A stretch of DNA of 55,481 nucleotides, taken from assembly GCA_045544515.1 (NCBI GenBank), contig JAZPZD010000011.1, positions 1 through 55,481 on the forward strand, written 5' to 3'. The position numbers were made by a program, and so were the translations under genes. How positions within the stretch are numbered: position 1 is the first letter of the stretch; each line of letters starts with the position of its first letter. Shown here piece by piece: positions 15,499 to 25,760 of the stretch. The notes beneath the pieces are model-generated. The model searched no databases, was not told where the DNA came from, and saw only the letters and a program-made list of their open reading frames with translations. This stretch comes from RGIG8748 sp045544515 (GTDB lineage Bacteria; Bacillota; Clostridia; UMGS1810).

Positions 15499-15777
15499 AT
15501 GTATCTTCATTTGGGCGGAGATGTTGCCGTAAGGATAAAAGATATTGTAGCCATTATGGATATGGAAACTACTTCCACATCCAAAAAAACCAGGGAATTT
15601 TTAAAAATTACCCAGAAAAACGGCGAGATTATCAGTGTAAACAATGAACTGCCCAAATCTTATGTGATAATTACCCAAAACAAGAGGACAAAGGTCTATA
15701 TATCCCCTATTTCCTCACAGACGCTTCTTAAAAGAGCAAATAACTTTAAGGAATATTTTAATATATTAAATAGATAG
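15499..15777 (+). CDS. remB: RemB-like regulator (DUF370, YaaB)
   Basis: 92-aa DUF370 protein at the recF-gyrB position, where Bacillus has remB/yaaB. The N-terminus MYLHLGGDVAVRIKDIVAIMDME is diagnostic. In Bacillus RemA/RemB act as DNA-binding regulators of matrix genes; that role is not proven in Clostridia. Ribosome site ATGAGGTAG precedes the ATG. Confidence 0.9.
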   Translation: MYLHLGGDVAVRIKDIVAIMDMETTSTSKKTREFLKITQKNGEIISVNNELPKSYVIITQNKRTKVYISPISSQTLLKRANNFKEYFNILNR

Positions 15778-15807
15778 TTTTCAATCAGACAGAAAGGAAA
15801 AAAGCAT

Positions 15808-17739
15808 ATGCATAACACAGAATATGATGAAAGCCAAATCCAAGTTTTGGAAGGATTGGAAGCAGTGCGAAAAAGACCGGGTATGTATATAGGTTCCACC
15901 TCTATACGCGGACTTCATCACCTGGTATATGAAATTGTAGACAACAGTATAGACGAAGCCCTTGCAGGCTTTTGCAGTGAAATTACAGTTTCGCTGAACA
16001 AGGATAACTCCGTAACCGTAAAGGACAACGGAAGAGGTATGCCCCACGGCATACACCCCAAGATGGGAATATCCACAATTGATGTTATCTTTACTGTGCT
16101 CCACGCAGGCGGTAAATTTGGCGGCGGAGGATACAAGGTTTCTGGCGGACTTCACGGTGTTGGTGCGTCGGTTGTTAATGCACTCTCTACCAAGCTCGAG
16201 GTAAATGTCCACGACGGCGAAAAGATATGGCATCAGAGCTACAAAAAGGGCGTGCCCGACGGCGAAGTTCACGAAGTCGGCACCACAGACGCAACAGGAA
16301 CAGAGGTTACCTTCTGGGCGGACCCTGAGATATTTGAAGAAACTGTTTACGAATATGAAACACTGCTTAAGAGACTAAGAGAACAGGCGTTTTTAAACGG
16401 CGGTATAAGAATAATCTTTAAGGATTTAAGAGGCGAAGAAGCTCACGAAGAAGTACTTCAGTACGACGGCGGTATAAAGAACTTTGTTTCGTATCTGTAT
16501 AACGACAAAAAGAGCCGAAAAGAGAGCCTGGAGCTCACTCACGAAGAGGTAATCTATGTATCCGGCGAAAGAGAAGGCTCCGTTGCCGAGGTGGCACTCC
16601 AGTGGAACAACGGCTATGACGATGTAATAGAGTCATTTGCAAACAATATCTCCACAACAGAGGGCGGAACACACGAAACCGGATTTAAGTCGGCACTTAC
16701 AAAGGTGCTTGTTGACTATGCAAAAAAATACAAAATGTTAAAAGACAACGAGGAATTAACCGGCGAAGATGCAAGAGAAGGTCTTATTGCAGTAATATCT
16801 GTAAAGCTGGAAGAACCCCAGTTTGAAGGACAGACCAAGACCAAGCTCGGAAACTCCGAGATGCGTTCGCTTGTGGAAAATATGGTAAAAGAAAAGCTTG
16901 CCGATTTTCTCGAAGAAAATCCTCAAGTGGGCAAAGCTATTATAGAAAAGGCTCTTATGGCATCAAGGGCAAGAATTGCCGCAAGAAAAGCCAGAGAAGC
17001 TACCAGAAAAACACCCCTTGGCTCGAGCACACTCCCCGGTAAATTGACCGACTGCATAGTAAAGGACCCCACCAAGACAGAAATATATATCGTCGAGGGA
17101 GATTCGGCGGGCGGTTCCGCAAAGAATGGAAGAGACAGCAAATATCAGGCGATACTTCCTCTCTGGGGTAAGATGCTCAATGTAGAAAAGGCCCGTGCGG
17201 ACAAGGTTTACGGCAACGACAAGCTGACACCTGTTATTCAGGCACTCGGTACAGGCATCGCGGCAGAATTTAATATAGAAAAATTAAGATACGACAAAGT
17301 AATAATAATGGCCGATGCCGATGTCGACGGAGCACACATACAGACACTTCTTCTTACATTCTTCTTCCGTTTTATGACACCGCTTATAGAAGCAGGACAT
17401 ATATATCTTGCAAAACCGCCTCTGTACAAGCTTACAAGAGGCAAAAAGAGCAAGGTGGCATTTAGCGACGAAGAAAGAGATATGATAAGCGAAGAATTAA
17501 AAGACGGCGACCCCAACGCAAAGGTGGATATAAGCCGTTACAAAGGTCTTGGTGAAATGAACCCCGAAGAGCTTTGGGAAACAACCATGGATCCGAAAAA
17601 CAGAGTATTACTCAAGGTCAAATTGGAAGATGCCGAGAGGGCAGACAAGATATTCAGCATTCTTATGGGCGACGAGGTAGAACCCAGAAGACTCTTTATA
17701 GAAGAAAATGCTCAATATGTAACTAACCTTGATGTATAG
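15808..17739 (+). CDS. gyrB: DNA gyrase subunit B
   Basis: ATPase subunit of gyrase. The GHKL ATP-binding site is visible in EIVDNSIDEALAG and KVSGGLHGVGASVVNALS. The transducer domain follows, then the TOPRIM motifs (YIVEGDSAGGSAKNGR and IIMADADVDGAHI) and the C-terminal YKGLGEMNPEELWETTMDP. 643 aa without insertions. Strong ribosome site AGAAAGGA. Forms an operon with gyrA, 18 bp downstream. Confidence 0.98.
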   Translation: MHNTEYDESQIQVLEGLEAVRKRPGMYIGSTSIRGLHHLVYEIVDNSIDEALAGFCSEITVSLNKDNSVTVKDNGRGMPHGIHPKMGISTIDVIFTVLHAGGKFGGGGYKVSGGLHGVGASVVNALSTKLEVNVHDGEKIWHQSYKKGVPDGEVHEVGTTDATGTEVTFWADPEIFEETVYEYETLLKRLREQAFLNGGIRIIFKDLRGEEAHEEVLQYDGGIKNFVSYLYNDKKSRKESLELTHEEVIYVSGEREGSVAEVALQWNNGYDDVIESFANNISTTEGGTHETGFKSALTKVLVDYAKKYKMLKDNEELTGEDAREGLIAVISVKLEEPQFEGQTKTKLGNSEMRSLVENMVKEKLADFLEENPQVGKAIIEKALMASRARIAARKAREATRKTPLGSSTLPGKLTDCIVKDPTKTEIYIVEGDSAGGSAKNGRDSKYQAILPLWGKMLNVEKARADKVYGNDKLTPVIQALGTGIAAEFNIEKLRYDKVIIMADADVDGAHIQTLLLTFFFRFMTPLIEAGHIYLAKPPLYKLTRGKKSKVAFSDEERDMISEELKDGDPNAKVDISRYKGLGEMNPEELWETTMDPKNRVLLKVKLEDAERADKIFSILMGDEVEPRRLFIEENAQYVTNLDV

Positions 17740-17757
17740 TGAGAGGAGGGGCAAATA

Positions 17758-20262
17758 ATGGCAAAAAACAAAAAATACGAAGACTCACATTTCGAAGAGT
17801 ATTTTGATACGCAGACCATAGTAGATATAGACATAGAAAAAAGAATGAAAGAGGCGTTTATCGACTACGCCATGAGTGTTATCGTAAGCCGTGCACTTCC
17901 CGATGTGAGAGACGGTCTTAAGCCCGTACACAGAAGAATTCTTTATTCTATGCACGAGGAACACTTAACCCACGACAAGCCGTTCTTTAAATCGGCTACA
18001 ACAGTTGGTAATGTTATCGGTAGATACCATCCTCACGGAGATGCTTCTGTATATGATGCTATGGTAAGACTTGCACAGGATTTCTCTATGAGATATCCGT
18101 TAATCGACGGTCACGGTAACTTTGGTTCTGTCGACGGAGACCCCCCGGCAGCATACCGTTATACCGAGGCAAGAATGAGCAAGCTATCCAACACAATGCT
18201 CGAAAATATAGAGAAAAATACAGTTGACTTTGTACCCAACTTTGACGAAAAGCGAAAAGAACCCGTAATCTTACCTACAAGAATCCCCACACTGCTTATA
18301 AACGGAAGCTCGGGTATCGCGGTAGGTATGGCTACAAATATTCCGCCTCACAATCTGACCGAGGTTCTAAACGGCGTAATAGCACAGATAGACAACCCCG
18401 ACATTACAGTAGAAGAGCTTATGGAATATATAAAGGGCCCCGACTTTCCTACAAAGGCGTCAATTATGGGCAAAAGCGGCATAAGAAGTGCCTACCTCAC
18501 AGGTAAGGGCAAGATTGTAGTAAGAGCCAAGGCACAGATTGAAGAAAGAAAAGACGGCACATCTTCTATCATAGTAACAGAGCTTCCCTATCAGGTAAAC
18601 AAAAAGATGCTCGTTGAGTCCATAGCAGAGCTTGTAAAGGACAAAAAGATAGAGGGTCTGTCCGATATAGACGACCACTCATCCGACAGAGTAGGTATCC
18701 GTCTTGAGATATTTTTAAAGAGAGATGCAAATCCGCAGGTAGTACTTAATCAATTATACAAATTTACAAGACTTCAGGACAGCTTTTCTATAAATATGCT
18801 TGCCATAAACGACGGCAAGCCAAAGACAATGGGACTAAAGGAAATACTTTCTAACTTTATCTCATTCCAGGAAGAGATTGTGAAGAGAAGAACAAAATTT
18901 GACCTCGAAAAAGCCGAGGCAAGAATGCACATATTAGAGGGCTTGAGGATTGCTCTTAAAAATATCGATGCAGTTATAGAAACCATACGCAATTCCTACG
19001 ATGACGCCAAGGAAAGACTTATGGAAAGATTTGGTTTTTCGGAAATTCAGGCACAGAGCGTACTCGATATGCGTCTTGCACAGCTGCAGAAACTAAACGG
19101 AGAAAAGATAGACGAGGAATACGACGGCCTTGTTAAGCTCACCGCAGAGTACAAGGCACTGCTTTCATCAAGAGAGCTCCTTATGGAAAAGATCAAGGAA
19201 GAGCTTACAGAAATCCGCGACAAATACGGCGACGAAAGACTTACATCGATAGAGCCTGCAATAGACTTTATAGATGATGAGGACCTTATAGAGAGAGAAG
19301 ACTGTGTTATTACTATGACACACTTTGGCTACATCAAGCGTCTGCCCACCTCTACTTACAGAAGTCAGCACAGGGGCGGCAGAGGTATATCGGGTCTTTC
19401 CACAAGAGATGAGGACTTTGTAGAAACCATCTTTACAGCATCGTCGCACGACTTCCTGTTGTTCTTTACAAACAGAGGCAGAATGTACAAGCTAAAGGCA
19501 TACAGAATAGCAGAATCCGGCAGACACGCCAAGGGTACTGCAATAGTAAATCTCCTGCCGCTTGAAAAAGACGAAAAAGTAACCGCTACAATTCCGATAT
19601 CCGAATTTAGTGAGGACAAGTACCTCTCTATGATAACAAGACGAGGCTTTGTAAAGAAAACAAGCCTCCAGGAATACGACACCAACCGAAAGGGCGGTAT
19701 CATTGCAATAGGTATAAGAGAAGACGACGAACTAATTGAGGTTGCTCTTACCGAAAAGGATGACAACATCATACTTGGTACAAAAAGCGGTATGTGCATC
19801 AAATTCAAAGAGTCCGATGTAAGACCTATGGGCAGAGGTGCCTCGGGTGTAACCGGTATCAAGCTAAGAGATGATGACTATGTAATAGGCGGAAATGTCT
19901 GCAAGGAAGAGGGAATGCTGCTCTCCGTTACAGAAAACGGCTACGGCAAAAAGACCGACATCGCAGAGTTCAAGTGCCAGTTCAGAGGCGGACGCGGTGT
20001 TGCAGGCTACAAGATAACCGACAAGACAGGTCTTATTGCAGGATGCAGAGTTGTATCCGACGACGAGGACATAATAATGATTACCTCCGACGGTATAATA
20101 ATAAGAACCGGTGTAGACGAAATAAGTATGTTTGGCAGAGTAACTCAAGGTGTAAGAGTGATGAAGCTTGCCGATGATGTAAATGTGGTTTCTATTGCAA
20201 GAGCAAACAAGGAAGAAGACGAAGAAGAAACCGAGCAGCAGGCACAGCAAACACAAGAATAA
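17758..20262 (+). CDS. gyrA: DNA gyrase subunit A
   Basis: Breakage-reunion subunit of gyrase. The quinolone-resistance region has GRYHPHGDASVYDAMVRLAQ, and the active tyrosine lies in PPAAYRYTEARM. The C-terminal beta-pinwheel has the GyrA-box QHRGGRGISG plus degenerate repeats (FRGGRGVAGYK). The 834 aa end in an acidic/glutamine-rich tail (EEDEEETEQQAQQTQE). The sequence of the resistance region looks like wild type: DASVYD retains the serine position. A shared bidirectional terminator follows. Confidence 0.98.
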   Translation: MAKNKKYEDSHFEEYFDTQTIVDIDIEKRMKEAFIDYAMSVIVSRALPDVRDGLKPVHRRILYSMHEEHLTHDKPFFKSATTVGNVIGRYHPHGDASVYDAMVRLAQDFSMRYPLIDGHGNFGSVDGDPPAAYRYTEARMSKLSNTMLENIEKNTVDFVPNFDEKRKEPVILPTRIPTLLINGSSGIAVGMATNIPPHNLTEVLNGVIAQIDNPDITVEELMEYIKGPDFPTKASIMGKSGIRSAYLTGKGKIVVRAKAQIEERKDGTSSIIVTELPYQVNKKMLVESIAELVKDKKIEGLSDIDDHSSDRVGIRLEIFLKRDANPQVVLNQLYKFTRLQDSFSINMLAINDGKPKTMGLKEILSNFISFQEEIVKRRTKFDLEKAEARMHILEGLRIALKNIDAVIETIRNSYDDAKERLMERFGFSEIQAQSVLDMRLAQLQKLNGEKIDEEYDGLVKLTAEYKALLSSRELLMEKIKEELTEIRDKYGDERLTSIEPAIDFIDDEDLIEREDCVITMTHFGYIKRLPTSTYRSQHRGGRGISGLSTRDEDFVETIFTASSHDFLLFFTNRGRMYKLKAYRIAESGRHAKGTAIVNLLPLEKDEKVTATIPISEFSEDKYLSMITRRGFVKKTSLQEYDTNRKGGIIAIGIREDDELIEVALTEKDDNIILGTKSGMCIKFKESDVRPMGRGASGVTGIKLRDDDYVIGGNVCKEEGMLLSVTENGYGKKTDIAEFKCQFRGGRGVAGYKITDKTGLIAGCRVVSDDEDIIMITSDGIIIRTGVDEISMFGRVTQGVRVMKLADDVNVVSIARANKEEDEEETEQQAQQTQE

Positions 20263-20272
20263 ATATATTAAT

Positions 20273-20305
20273 AAAAATAACCTACCAGTATGGTAGGTTA
20301 TTTTT
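20273..20305. terminator. Bidirectional terminator between gyrA and mltG
   Basis: Stem AAATAACCTACC/GGTAGGTTATTT around AGTAT, T run on the right and A run on the left. It serves convergent gyrA (plus) and mltG (minus). Confidence 0.9.
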
Positions 20306-21324
20306 TAATTCATCGTATTTATATGAGCATTAAGCGTTTCTGTAAAAATATGCGAGCCGTCATTCTTTTTGGTATCTGTGTGATAATACAGGTACGAATG
20401 CTTTTCGGGATTAAGCGATGCCTTGATTGATGTAAGTCCGGGATTGCATATAGGCCCTGCAGGAAGAGATGCATATTTGTATGTGTTGTACGGTGAGTTC
20501 AGGCTTTGGATATGCTTGGCAATGGTCGGAGCATCTGTTATATCATACATTCCGTCTGTTGCCGCATATATCACCGTAGCATCCACCTGAAAAGGCATAT
20601 TATTCTTTATCCTGTTTTCCAGCACGCCTGCAACCTTTGGCCTTTCTTTGTCGAGCTTGGCCTCTCGTTCCACGATAGATGCCTTGGTTATTACATCAAA
20701 CACACCTTCAAACGAGGAAGCATTTTGGAGATAAACCTCACCAAACTGCGTAAGCATACGGTTTATGATCTCGTTGGCAGAGGAGTCGGTGTAAAATTCA
20801 TAGGTGCTCGGAAACAAAAAGCCCTGAATCTTGTAGTTGTAATTACCGTCGGGGATTTCCTCCAAAAAGGCAAAGTCATATTCATCTGTAAGAGCATCCA
20901 AAAACTCCTGCTTTTTAACTATCCCCTTTTCCTCCAGAAGAAGCCCCATCTGCTCTACGCTGTAACCCTCGGGGAATGTAACGGTTATGGTCTGCCTTAC
21001 CTGTTTTGGTTCGGAGAGCTTGTCTATAATCTCGGATACGGTCATATTGTTATTAAGTGTATATGTTCCGCTTGCCAGAAGATGCCCCTTGCCGCTGGTC
21101 TTTGCCTTGAACAAAAAGGCTGCCTTGCTGCGTATGAGCCCGTTTTCCTTAAGAACAGAGCCTATACGGAGAGTAGAAACATTATCCTCAATTTTTACAA
21201 GTACTTCTGCACCGTCTTTGGATACGGGTATATTTAGTATATCCTTGGCTGCGGGAAGAACAAAAGCAAAAAAGATAATTATAAATACCAAAAATAAAAT
21301 ACCAAGTTTTGTGTTTTTTTTCAT
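20305..21324 (-). CDS. mltG: Endolytic murein transglycosylase MltG (YceG-like)
   Basis: Inner-membrane enzyme that cuts nascent glycan strands and limits their length. One N-terminal transmembrane helix (about 7-27) is followed by a LysM-like region. The catalytic domain has the family motif ASIVEREA with the active glutamate, and NSPYNTYKYASLPAGPICNPG-type sequence near the end. It is 339 aa, normal length. GAAAGGATG precedes the ATG. It is oriented against the surrounding plus-strand genes. Confidence 0.95.
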   Translation of the reverse strand: MKKNTKLGILFLVFIIIFFAFVLPAAKDILNIPVSKDGAEVLVKIEDNVSTLRIGSVLKENGLIRSKAAFLFKAKTSGKGHLLASGTYTLNNNMTVSEIIDKLSEPKQVRQTITVTFPEGYSVEQMGLLLEEKGIVKKQEFLDALTDEYDFAFLEEIPDGNYNYKIQGFLFPSTYEFYTDSSANEIINRMLTQFGEVYLQNASSFEGVFDVITKASIVEREAKLDKERPKVAGVLENRIKNNMPFQVDATVIYAATDGMYDITDAPTIAKHIQSLNSPYNTYKYASLPAGPICNPGLTSIKASLNPEKHSYLYYHTDTKKNDGSHIFTETLNAHINTMN

Positions 21325-21407
21325 ACAATCATCCTTTCTTTCGCGGATAATTATTTATACCATTTTTGGAGCAAAATGTCAAATTTCACTACGGAGTTTT
21401 ATAAAAA

Positions 21408-21434
21408 GAGCCTTTGGCACACAGCCAAAGGCTC
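21408..21434 (-). terminator. Terminator of the sugar ABC ATPase gene
   Basis: 11-bp perfect stem GAGCCTTTGGC/GCCAAAGGCTC with a 5-base loop, followed on the minus strand by TTTTTAT, just after the stop codon at 21448. Confidence 0.9.
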
Positions 21435-21447
21435 ATAATTATAAGTA

Positions 21448-22560
21448 TTAGTTAAGGATAACCGCTTCGGTTTCTTTGTCGAAGAGGTGAATCTTATTTA
21501 AGTCAAAAGCAACCTTGATATTGGACTGCGCAGTAGCAGTAGAACGGGGGTTAACTCTTGCTGTATAAGGAGCACCGCCTATCTTCATATAGAGATAAGT
21601 TTCTGCACCCATCATTTCTGTAACTTCTACAAATGCGTCTACAACGCTTTCGGGAGAAGCAGAAATAAATGTATCTTCGTCGTGGATATCTTCGGGTCTG
21701 ATACCGAGGATAACTTCTTTGCCTACATAGCCTGTAGCCTTAACCTTGGAAGCGATACCTTCGGGAAGAACTATCTTCTGTTCTGCAAACTTGAGTGCTA
21801 CAGCACCGTCTTCTTCTGCAATGAGGCAGTCTGCAAAGTTCATCTGGGGGCTTCCGATAAAGCCTGCAACGAACATATTGCAAGGATTGTTGTAAAGGTT
21901 AGCAGGTGTGTCTATCTGCTGTACAAAACCGTCTTTCATAACAACGATTCTTGTACCCATTGTCATAGCTTCTGTCTGGTCGTGAGTTACATAGATAAAT
22001 GTAGTCTGTAATCTCTGGTGAAGCTTGGAAATCTCTGTTCTCATCTGAACACGGAGTTTAGCATCGAGGTTGGAGAGAGGTTCGTCCATAAGGAATACCT
22101 TGGGTTCTCTTACGATAGCACGGCCGAGAGCAACACGCTGTCTCTGTCCGCCGGAGAGAGCCTTGGGCTTTCTGTCAAGAAGATGGTCGATGTCGAGGAT
22201 TTTAGCAGCCTCGTTAACTCTTCTTGTGATTTCTTCCTTGGGAGTCTTTCTTAATTTAAGACCGAATGCCATATTGTCAAAAACGGTCATATGAGGATAA
22301 AGAGCATAGTTCTGGAAAACCATAGCTATATCTCTGTCCTTGGGAGCAACATCGTTCATAAGCTTGTCGCCGATATAGAGTGAGCCTTCTGTAATTTCTT
22401 CGAGTCCGGCAATCATTCTCAGTGTAGTAGTCTTACCGCAACCGGAAGGACCTACAAAGATTATAAATTCTTTATCTGCGATATCGATGCAGAAGTCGGA
22501 AACAGCAGTAACGCCGCCGTCGTATCTCTTATAGATGTGCTGTAAACTTAAACTTGCCAT
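21448..22560 (-). CDS. ugpC: MsmX/UgpC-type sugar ABC transporter ATP-binding protein
   Basis: Carbohydrate-importer ATPase. Walker A is GPSGCGKTTT (about 36-45), the signature LSGGQRQRVALGRAI, Walker B VFLMDEP and the switch histidine in YVTHDQTEA. The C-terminal regulatory OB domain includes LGIRPEDI. At 370 aa it matches MalK/UgpC/MsmX. No permease or binding protein is nearby and it stands alone with its own promoter and terminator, as MsmX-type shared ATPases do. The exact sugar is not determinable. The symbol follows common annotation of this subfamily. Confidence 0.9.
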   Translation of the reverse strand: MASLSLQHIYKRYDGGVTAVSDFCIDIADKEFIIFVGPSGCGKTTTLRMIAGLEEITEGSLYIGDKLMNDVAPKDRDIAMVFQNYALYPHMTVFDNMAFGLKLRKTPKEEITRRVNEAAKILDIDHLLDRKPKALSGGQRQRVALGRAIVREPKVFLMDEPLSNLDAKLRVQMRTEISKLHQRLQTTFIYVTHDQTEAMTMGTRIVVMKDGFVQQIDTPANLYNNPCNMFVAGFIGSPQMNFADCLIAEEDGAVALKFAEQKIVLPEGIASKVKATGYVGKEVILGIRPEDIHDEDTFISASPESVVDAFVEVTEMMGAETYLYMKIGGAPYTARVNPRSTATAQSNIKVAFDLNKIHLFDKETEAVILN

Positions 22561-22605
22561 ACTATATACCTCCTAAACATATCTATACGATTCTAATTTA
22601 ATTGT

Positions 22606-22634
22606 ATTTTATCACATTTTAAAAAAAGTTCCAA
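22606..22634 (-). promoter_or_regulatory. Promoter of the sugar ABC ATPase gene
   Basis: Minus-strand TTGGAA (22629-22634), 17-bp spacer, TAAAAT (22606-22611), then a leader with TAGGAGGT before the ATG at 22560. Confidence 0.65.
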
Positions 22635-22877
22635 TGGTTATTTTGACAAAATAATTTGTATAAATTATACACTTTGCATAAAACTCCACAAAAATCGTCT
22701 GAATTACAAAATCCAAAAGGCTCGCTCTATAGTTTTTGCACAATTTGACACCTGATTTTTGTGCGAATGTATTACAAAATCTATAACAGAAAAAAAGCCA
22801 CGGTGTAATTTTGCGAATTTTTTGTTGTTTATGCACAATTTGAATGCTGATATTTGGCATTCTCTTTAGATTTTTTG
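22635..22877. other. AT-rich spacer between tex and the ABC ATPase gene
   Basis: No gene or clear terminator. Short inverted words such as GAATGCTGATATTTGGCATTC (about 22842-22862) could form a hairpin just past the tex stop and help end that transcript. Confidence 0.4.
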
Positions 22878-25025
22878 TTAATTTGCTTGTTTTATGGAGA
22901 GCGAAATCCTTTTCTTTTCGGTGTTTACGCCTATTACCTTGACTTTTAGTACATCGCCTACCTTGAGCTTGTCTGACGGGTGCTTTATATATTTGTCCGA
23001 TATTTCCGAAATGTGCACGAGAGCGTCCTGATGAACGCCTATGTCCACAAAAGCACCAAAATCTGTAACATTTCGCACAGTTCCTGTGAGGCACATTCCT
23101 TCATACAGGCTCTCGAGGGTAAGGATTTCGGTTTTTAAAACCGGCTTGGGCATTTTGTCACGCGGGTCGCGGTCTGGCTTTAGAAGGCTATCCATAATGT
23201 CCAAAAGGGTTATCTTGCCTACACCGTGCGAGAGAATAAACTTTTCCACATCCACTTTTTTGAGGTTTTGCTCCATTGATGCAAAGCTGCGGTTTCTTAT
23301 ATCATCGTGCGAAATTCCCGCTTCGTTTAAGAGCGATTGGGCGGTTTCGTAGGATTCGGGGTGAACGCTTGTGGTGTCAAATATATTGTCGGCACCCGGT
23401 ATCTTCAAAAAGCCTGCACACTGCTGGAACGCCTTGGGGCCCAGCTTGTCCACCTTTAACAGCTCCTTTCGGGAGGTAAATCTGCCGTTGTCCTCGCGGT
23501 ATTTTACGATGTTTTTGGCAACTGCCTTGCTGATACCTGCCACATAAGAAAGAAGCGGCCACGACGCAGTGTTTAAGTCCACGCCGACGCTGTTTACACA
23601 GCCCTCCACCACTCCGCCGAGGGTTTCTTTTAATGCTTTGGCGTTTACATCGTGCTGATACTGCCCTACTCCTATGGATTCGGGCTCGATTTTGACAAGT
23701 TCGGACAGAGGGTCCTGAATTCGTCTTGCAATAGATGCGGCACTTCGCTGTTCTACAGTAAAGTCGGGAAACTCCTCACTTCCGAGCTTTGATGCAGAAT
23801 ATACAGACGCACCTGCCTCGTTTGCTATAATATAGGAGATTTCTCTGTCGGTTTCCGATATAATCTCGGATATAAATTTTTCCGTTTCGCCCGAGGCGGT
23901 ACCGTTTCCGATAGAAACTATGTCCACATCGTATTTGTCTATGAGATTTTTGACGATTTTGGCACTTTTGTCTTTGTCGTGGTTGTCGAGAGTGCAGAAT
24001 ATTACGCCTGTTTCGAGCACCTTGCCGGTATCGTCGCATACGGCAATTTTGCACCCTGTTCTGTAACCCGGGTCCACACCCAGTACGGTTTTTTTCTTGA
24101 TTGGCGGCTGCATAAGCAGGTGCTTTAGGTTATCGCCAAAGACCTTGATTGCACCTTCTTCTGCCCTTTCGGTAAGGATTGTGCGTATTTCTCTTTCTAT
24201 CGAGGGGGCGATTAGTCTTTTGTAGGCGTCCTCTATGGTGTTTTCTATTACTTCATTATATATAGAGTTTTTGAGGATTTGCTTTTTGAGGTAGTCCAGA
24301 ATGATATTTTCTTCTATCTTGATGCTTACCTTTAGCACTTCTTCCCTTTCGCCTCGGTCAAGAGCCAGTATGCGATGGTTTGCAACAGACTTGCCACTTT
24401 CGGAAAAGTCATAGTACATTGAGTAAACGCTGTCCTCTTGCGTCTGGCTTTTTGAAGTTATAATGCCGTGGTTTTGTGTGGCAAAGCGGATGTGCTTTCT
24501 ATAGTCGGCATTGTCCGATATCCACTCGGCAATAATATCCATAGCACCCTGCAGACTATCCTCCCAGGTAAGTACCTCTTTTTCGGGGTTTATATACTCT
24601 GATGCGATGCCCACAATATCGCCCGAGGTATCGTTTTGGAGAAAAATTCTCGTTGCAAGAGGCTCCAGACCTTTTTCCTTGGCAACTGATGCCCTGGTCT
24701 TTCTCTTGGGACGGTAAGGGCGGTATATATCCTCAACTTCGGAGAGTATCACAGCCTTTTCTATCTTATCGCGGATTTCGTCGGTGAGAGCTCCCTGCTC
24801 GTCGATTAGCTTTAGTACTTCTTCCTTTCTTTCGCAAAGCGAGGTAAGGTATTTGTATCTTTCGTCAAACTTTCGCAGTACTTCGTCTGTAAGAGAGCCT
24901 GTGACTTCCTTTCTGTATCGTGCTATAAAGGGGATTGTGTTTCCCTCATTTATAAGGTTTACTGTGTTTTGTGCCTGCAAAACGGAAATGTTTAAATCCG
25001 CTGCAAGAGTTTTTATTATATCCAT
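22878..25025 (-). CDS. tex: Tex-family RNA-binding protein
   Basis: Conserved transcription-associated protein with an N-terminal Tex helical region (NTIPFIARYRKEVTGSL), a YqgF-like RNase H fold (VLGVDPGYRTGCKIAV), a helix-hairpin-helix segment (SYVAGISKAVAKNIVKYRE) and a C-terminal S1 RNA-binding domain (about 640-712, DFGAFVDIGVHQDALVHISE). It is 715 aa, full length. The start ATG overlaps the stop of the upstream pseudouridine synthase gene by one base (TAATG), so the two are coupled. Confidence 0.96.
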   Translation of the reverse strand: MDIIKTLAADLNISVLQAQNTVNLINEGNTIPFIARYRKEVTGSLTDEVLRKFDERYKYLTSLCERKEEVLKLIDEQGALTDEIRDKIEKAVILSEVEDIYRPYRPKRKTRASVAKEKGLEPLATRIFLQNDTSGDIVGIASEYINPEKEVLTWEDSLQGAMDIIAEWISDNADYRKHIRFATQNHGIITSKSQTQEDSVYSMYYDFSESGKSVANHRILALDRGEREEVLKVSIKIEENIILDYLKKQILKNSIYNEVIENTIEDAYKRLIAPSIEREIRTILTERAEEGAIKVFGDNLKHLLMQPPIKKKTVLGVDPGYRTGCKIAVCDDTGKVLETGVIFCTLDNHDKDKSAKIVKNLIDKYDVDIVSIGNGTASGETEKFISEIISETDREISYIIANEAGASVYSASKLGSEEFPDFTVEQRSAASIARRIQDPLSELVKIEPESIGVGQYQHDVNAKALKETLGGVVEGCVNSVGVDLNTASWPLLSYVAGISKAVAKNIVKYREDNGRFTSRKELLKVDKLGPKAFQQCAGFLKIPGADNIFDTTSVHPESYETAQSLLNEAGISHDDIRNRSFASMEQNLKKVDVEKFILSHGVGKITLLDIMDSLLKPDRDPRDKMPKPVLKTEILTLESLYEGMCLTGTVRNVTDFGAFVDIGVHQDALVHISEISDKYIKHPSDKLKVGDVLKVKVIGVNTEKKRISLSIKQAN

Positions 25026-25729
25026 TATCTTCTTTCCTCCAAAAGTTTTATTTCTTCTTGGGTAAGGGGGCGTATCTTGCCAAGGGGAAGATTTTCATCA
25101 AGGCAAAGAGAGCCCATACTTATCCTCTTTAAATATACCACCTTGTTTCCGATAGCTTCCATCATACGCTTTACCTGGTGGAATTTGCCCTCGCAAATGG
25201 TGAGGGTGCACTCTCTTTCGCCCGTTATGACAAGATGTGCACTCATGGTTTTGTAGCCGTCGTCCAATGTAACGCCCTCTTTGAATGCGGTTTTGTCGCT
25301 TTCTTTAAGAGGCAAGAGCGTATTTACATAATAGGTTTTGTCGATGTGGCTCTTTGGCGAGAGAACTCTGTGGCAAAGTGCCCCGTCGTTTGTAAGAATG
25401 AGTAGTCCCTCGGTGTCAATATCCAGTCTGCCAACGGGAAAAACCTCAAAATGAGAGTATTCTTTATCCACAAGGTCCGTAACAACGGGCAGGTGCTTGT
25501 CATACACCGCACTTACATAGCCTTGGGGTTTATTAAGCATAAGATAAATGTATTTTTGATATATCACCTTGATGCCGTCTACTGCGATTTCGTCTTCTGT
25601 TTCGCTTATATGAACAGAGCCGTCGTTTACAACCTTGCCGTTTACGGTAACGGAGCCTGTTTTTAAAATCTGTTTTATGTCTTTTCGGCTGCCCTTGCCG
25701 CTGTTTGACAGAAATTTATCCAGACGCAA
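25025..25729 (-). CDS. Pseudouridine synthase, RsuA/RluB family
   Basis: Isomerises uridine in rRNA, by similarity to RsuA (16S position 516). It has an N-terminal S4 domain (LRLDKFLSNSGKGSRKDIKQ) and a catalytic domain with GRLDIDTEGLLILTNDG containing the active aspartate, then the CEGKFHQVKRM segment. I choose the TTG start at 25729 after AAAGGGGG (234 aa); the upstream ATG would begin within the promoter leader. First of two genes with tex. The exact target base is not determined. Confidence 0.88.
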   Translation of the reverse strand: MRLDKFLSNSGKGSRKDIKQILKTGSVTVNGKVVNDGSVHISETEDEIAVDGIKVIYQKYIYLMLNKPQGYVSAVYDKHLPVVTDLVDKEYSHFEVFPVGRLDIDTEGLLILTNDGALCHRVLSPKSHIDKTYYVNTLLPLKESDKTAFKEGVTLDDGYKTMSAHLVITGERECTLTICEGKFHQVKRMMEAIGNKVVYLKRISMGSLCLDENLPLGKIRPLTQEEIKLLEERR

Positions 25730-25760
25730 GTTAATCCCCCTTTTTTTATTTTCTTTACCT

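Noticed and set aside
20506..21237. 243-aa plus-strand open frame
   Set aside because: It is the complement of mltG, has no ribosome site, and its composition is that of a shadow frame.
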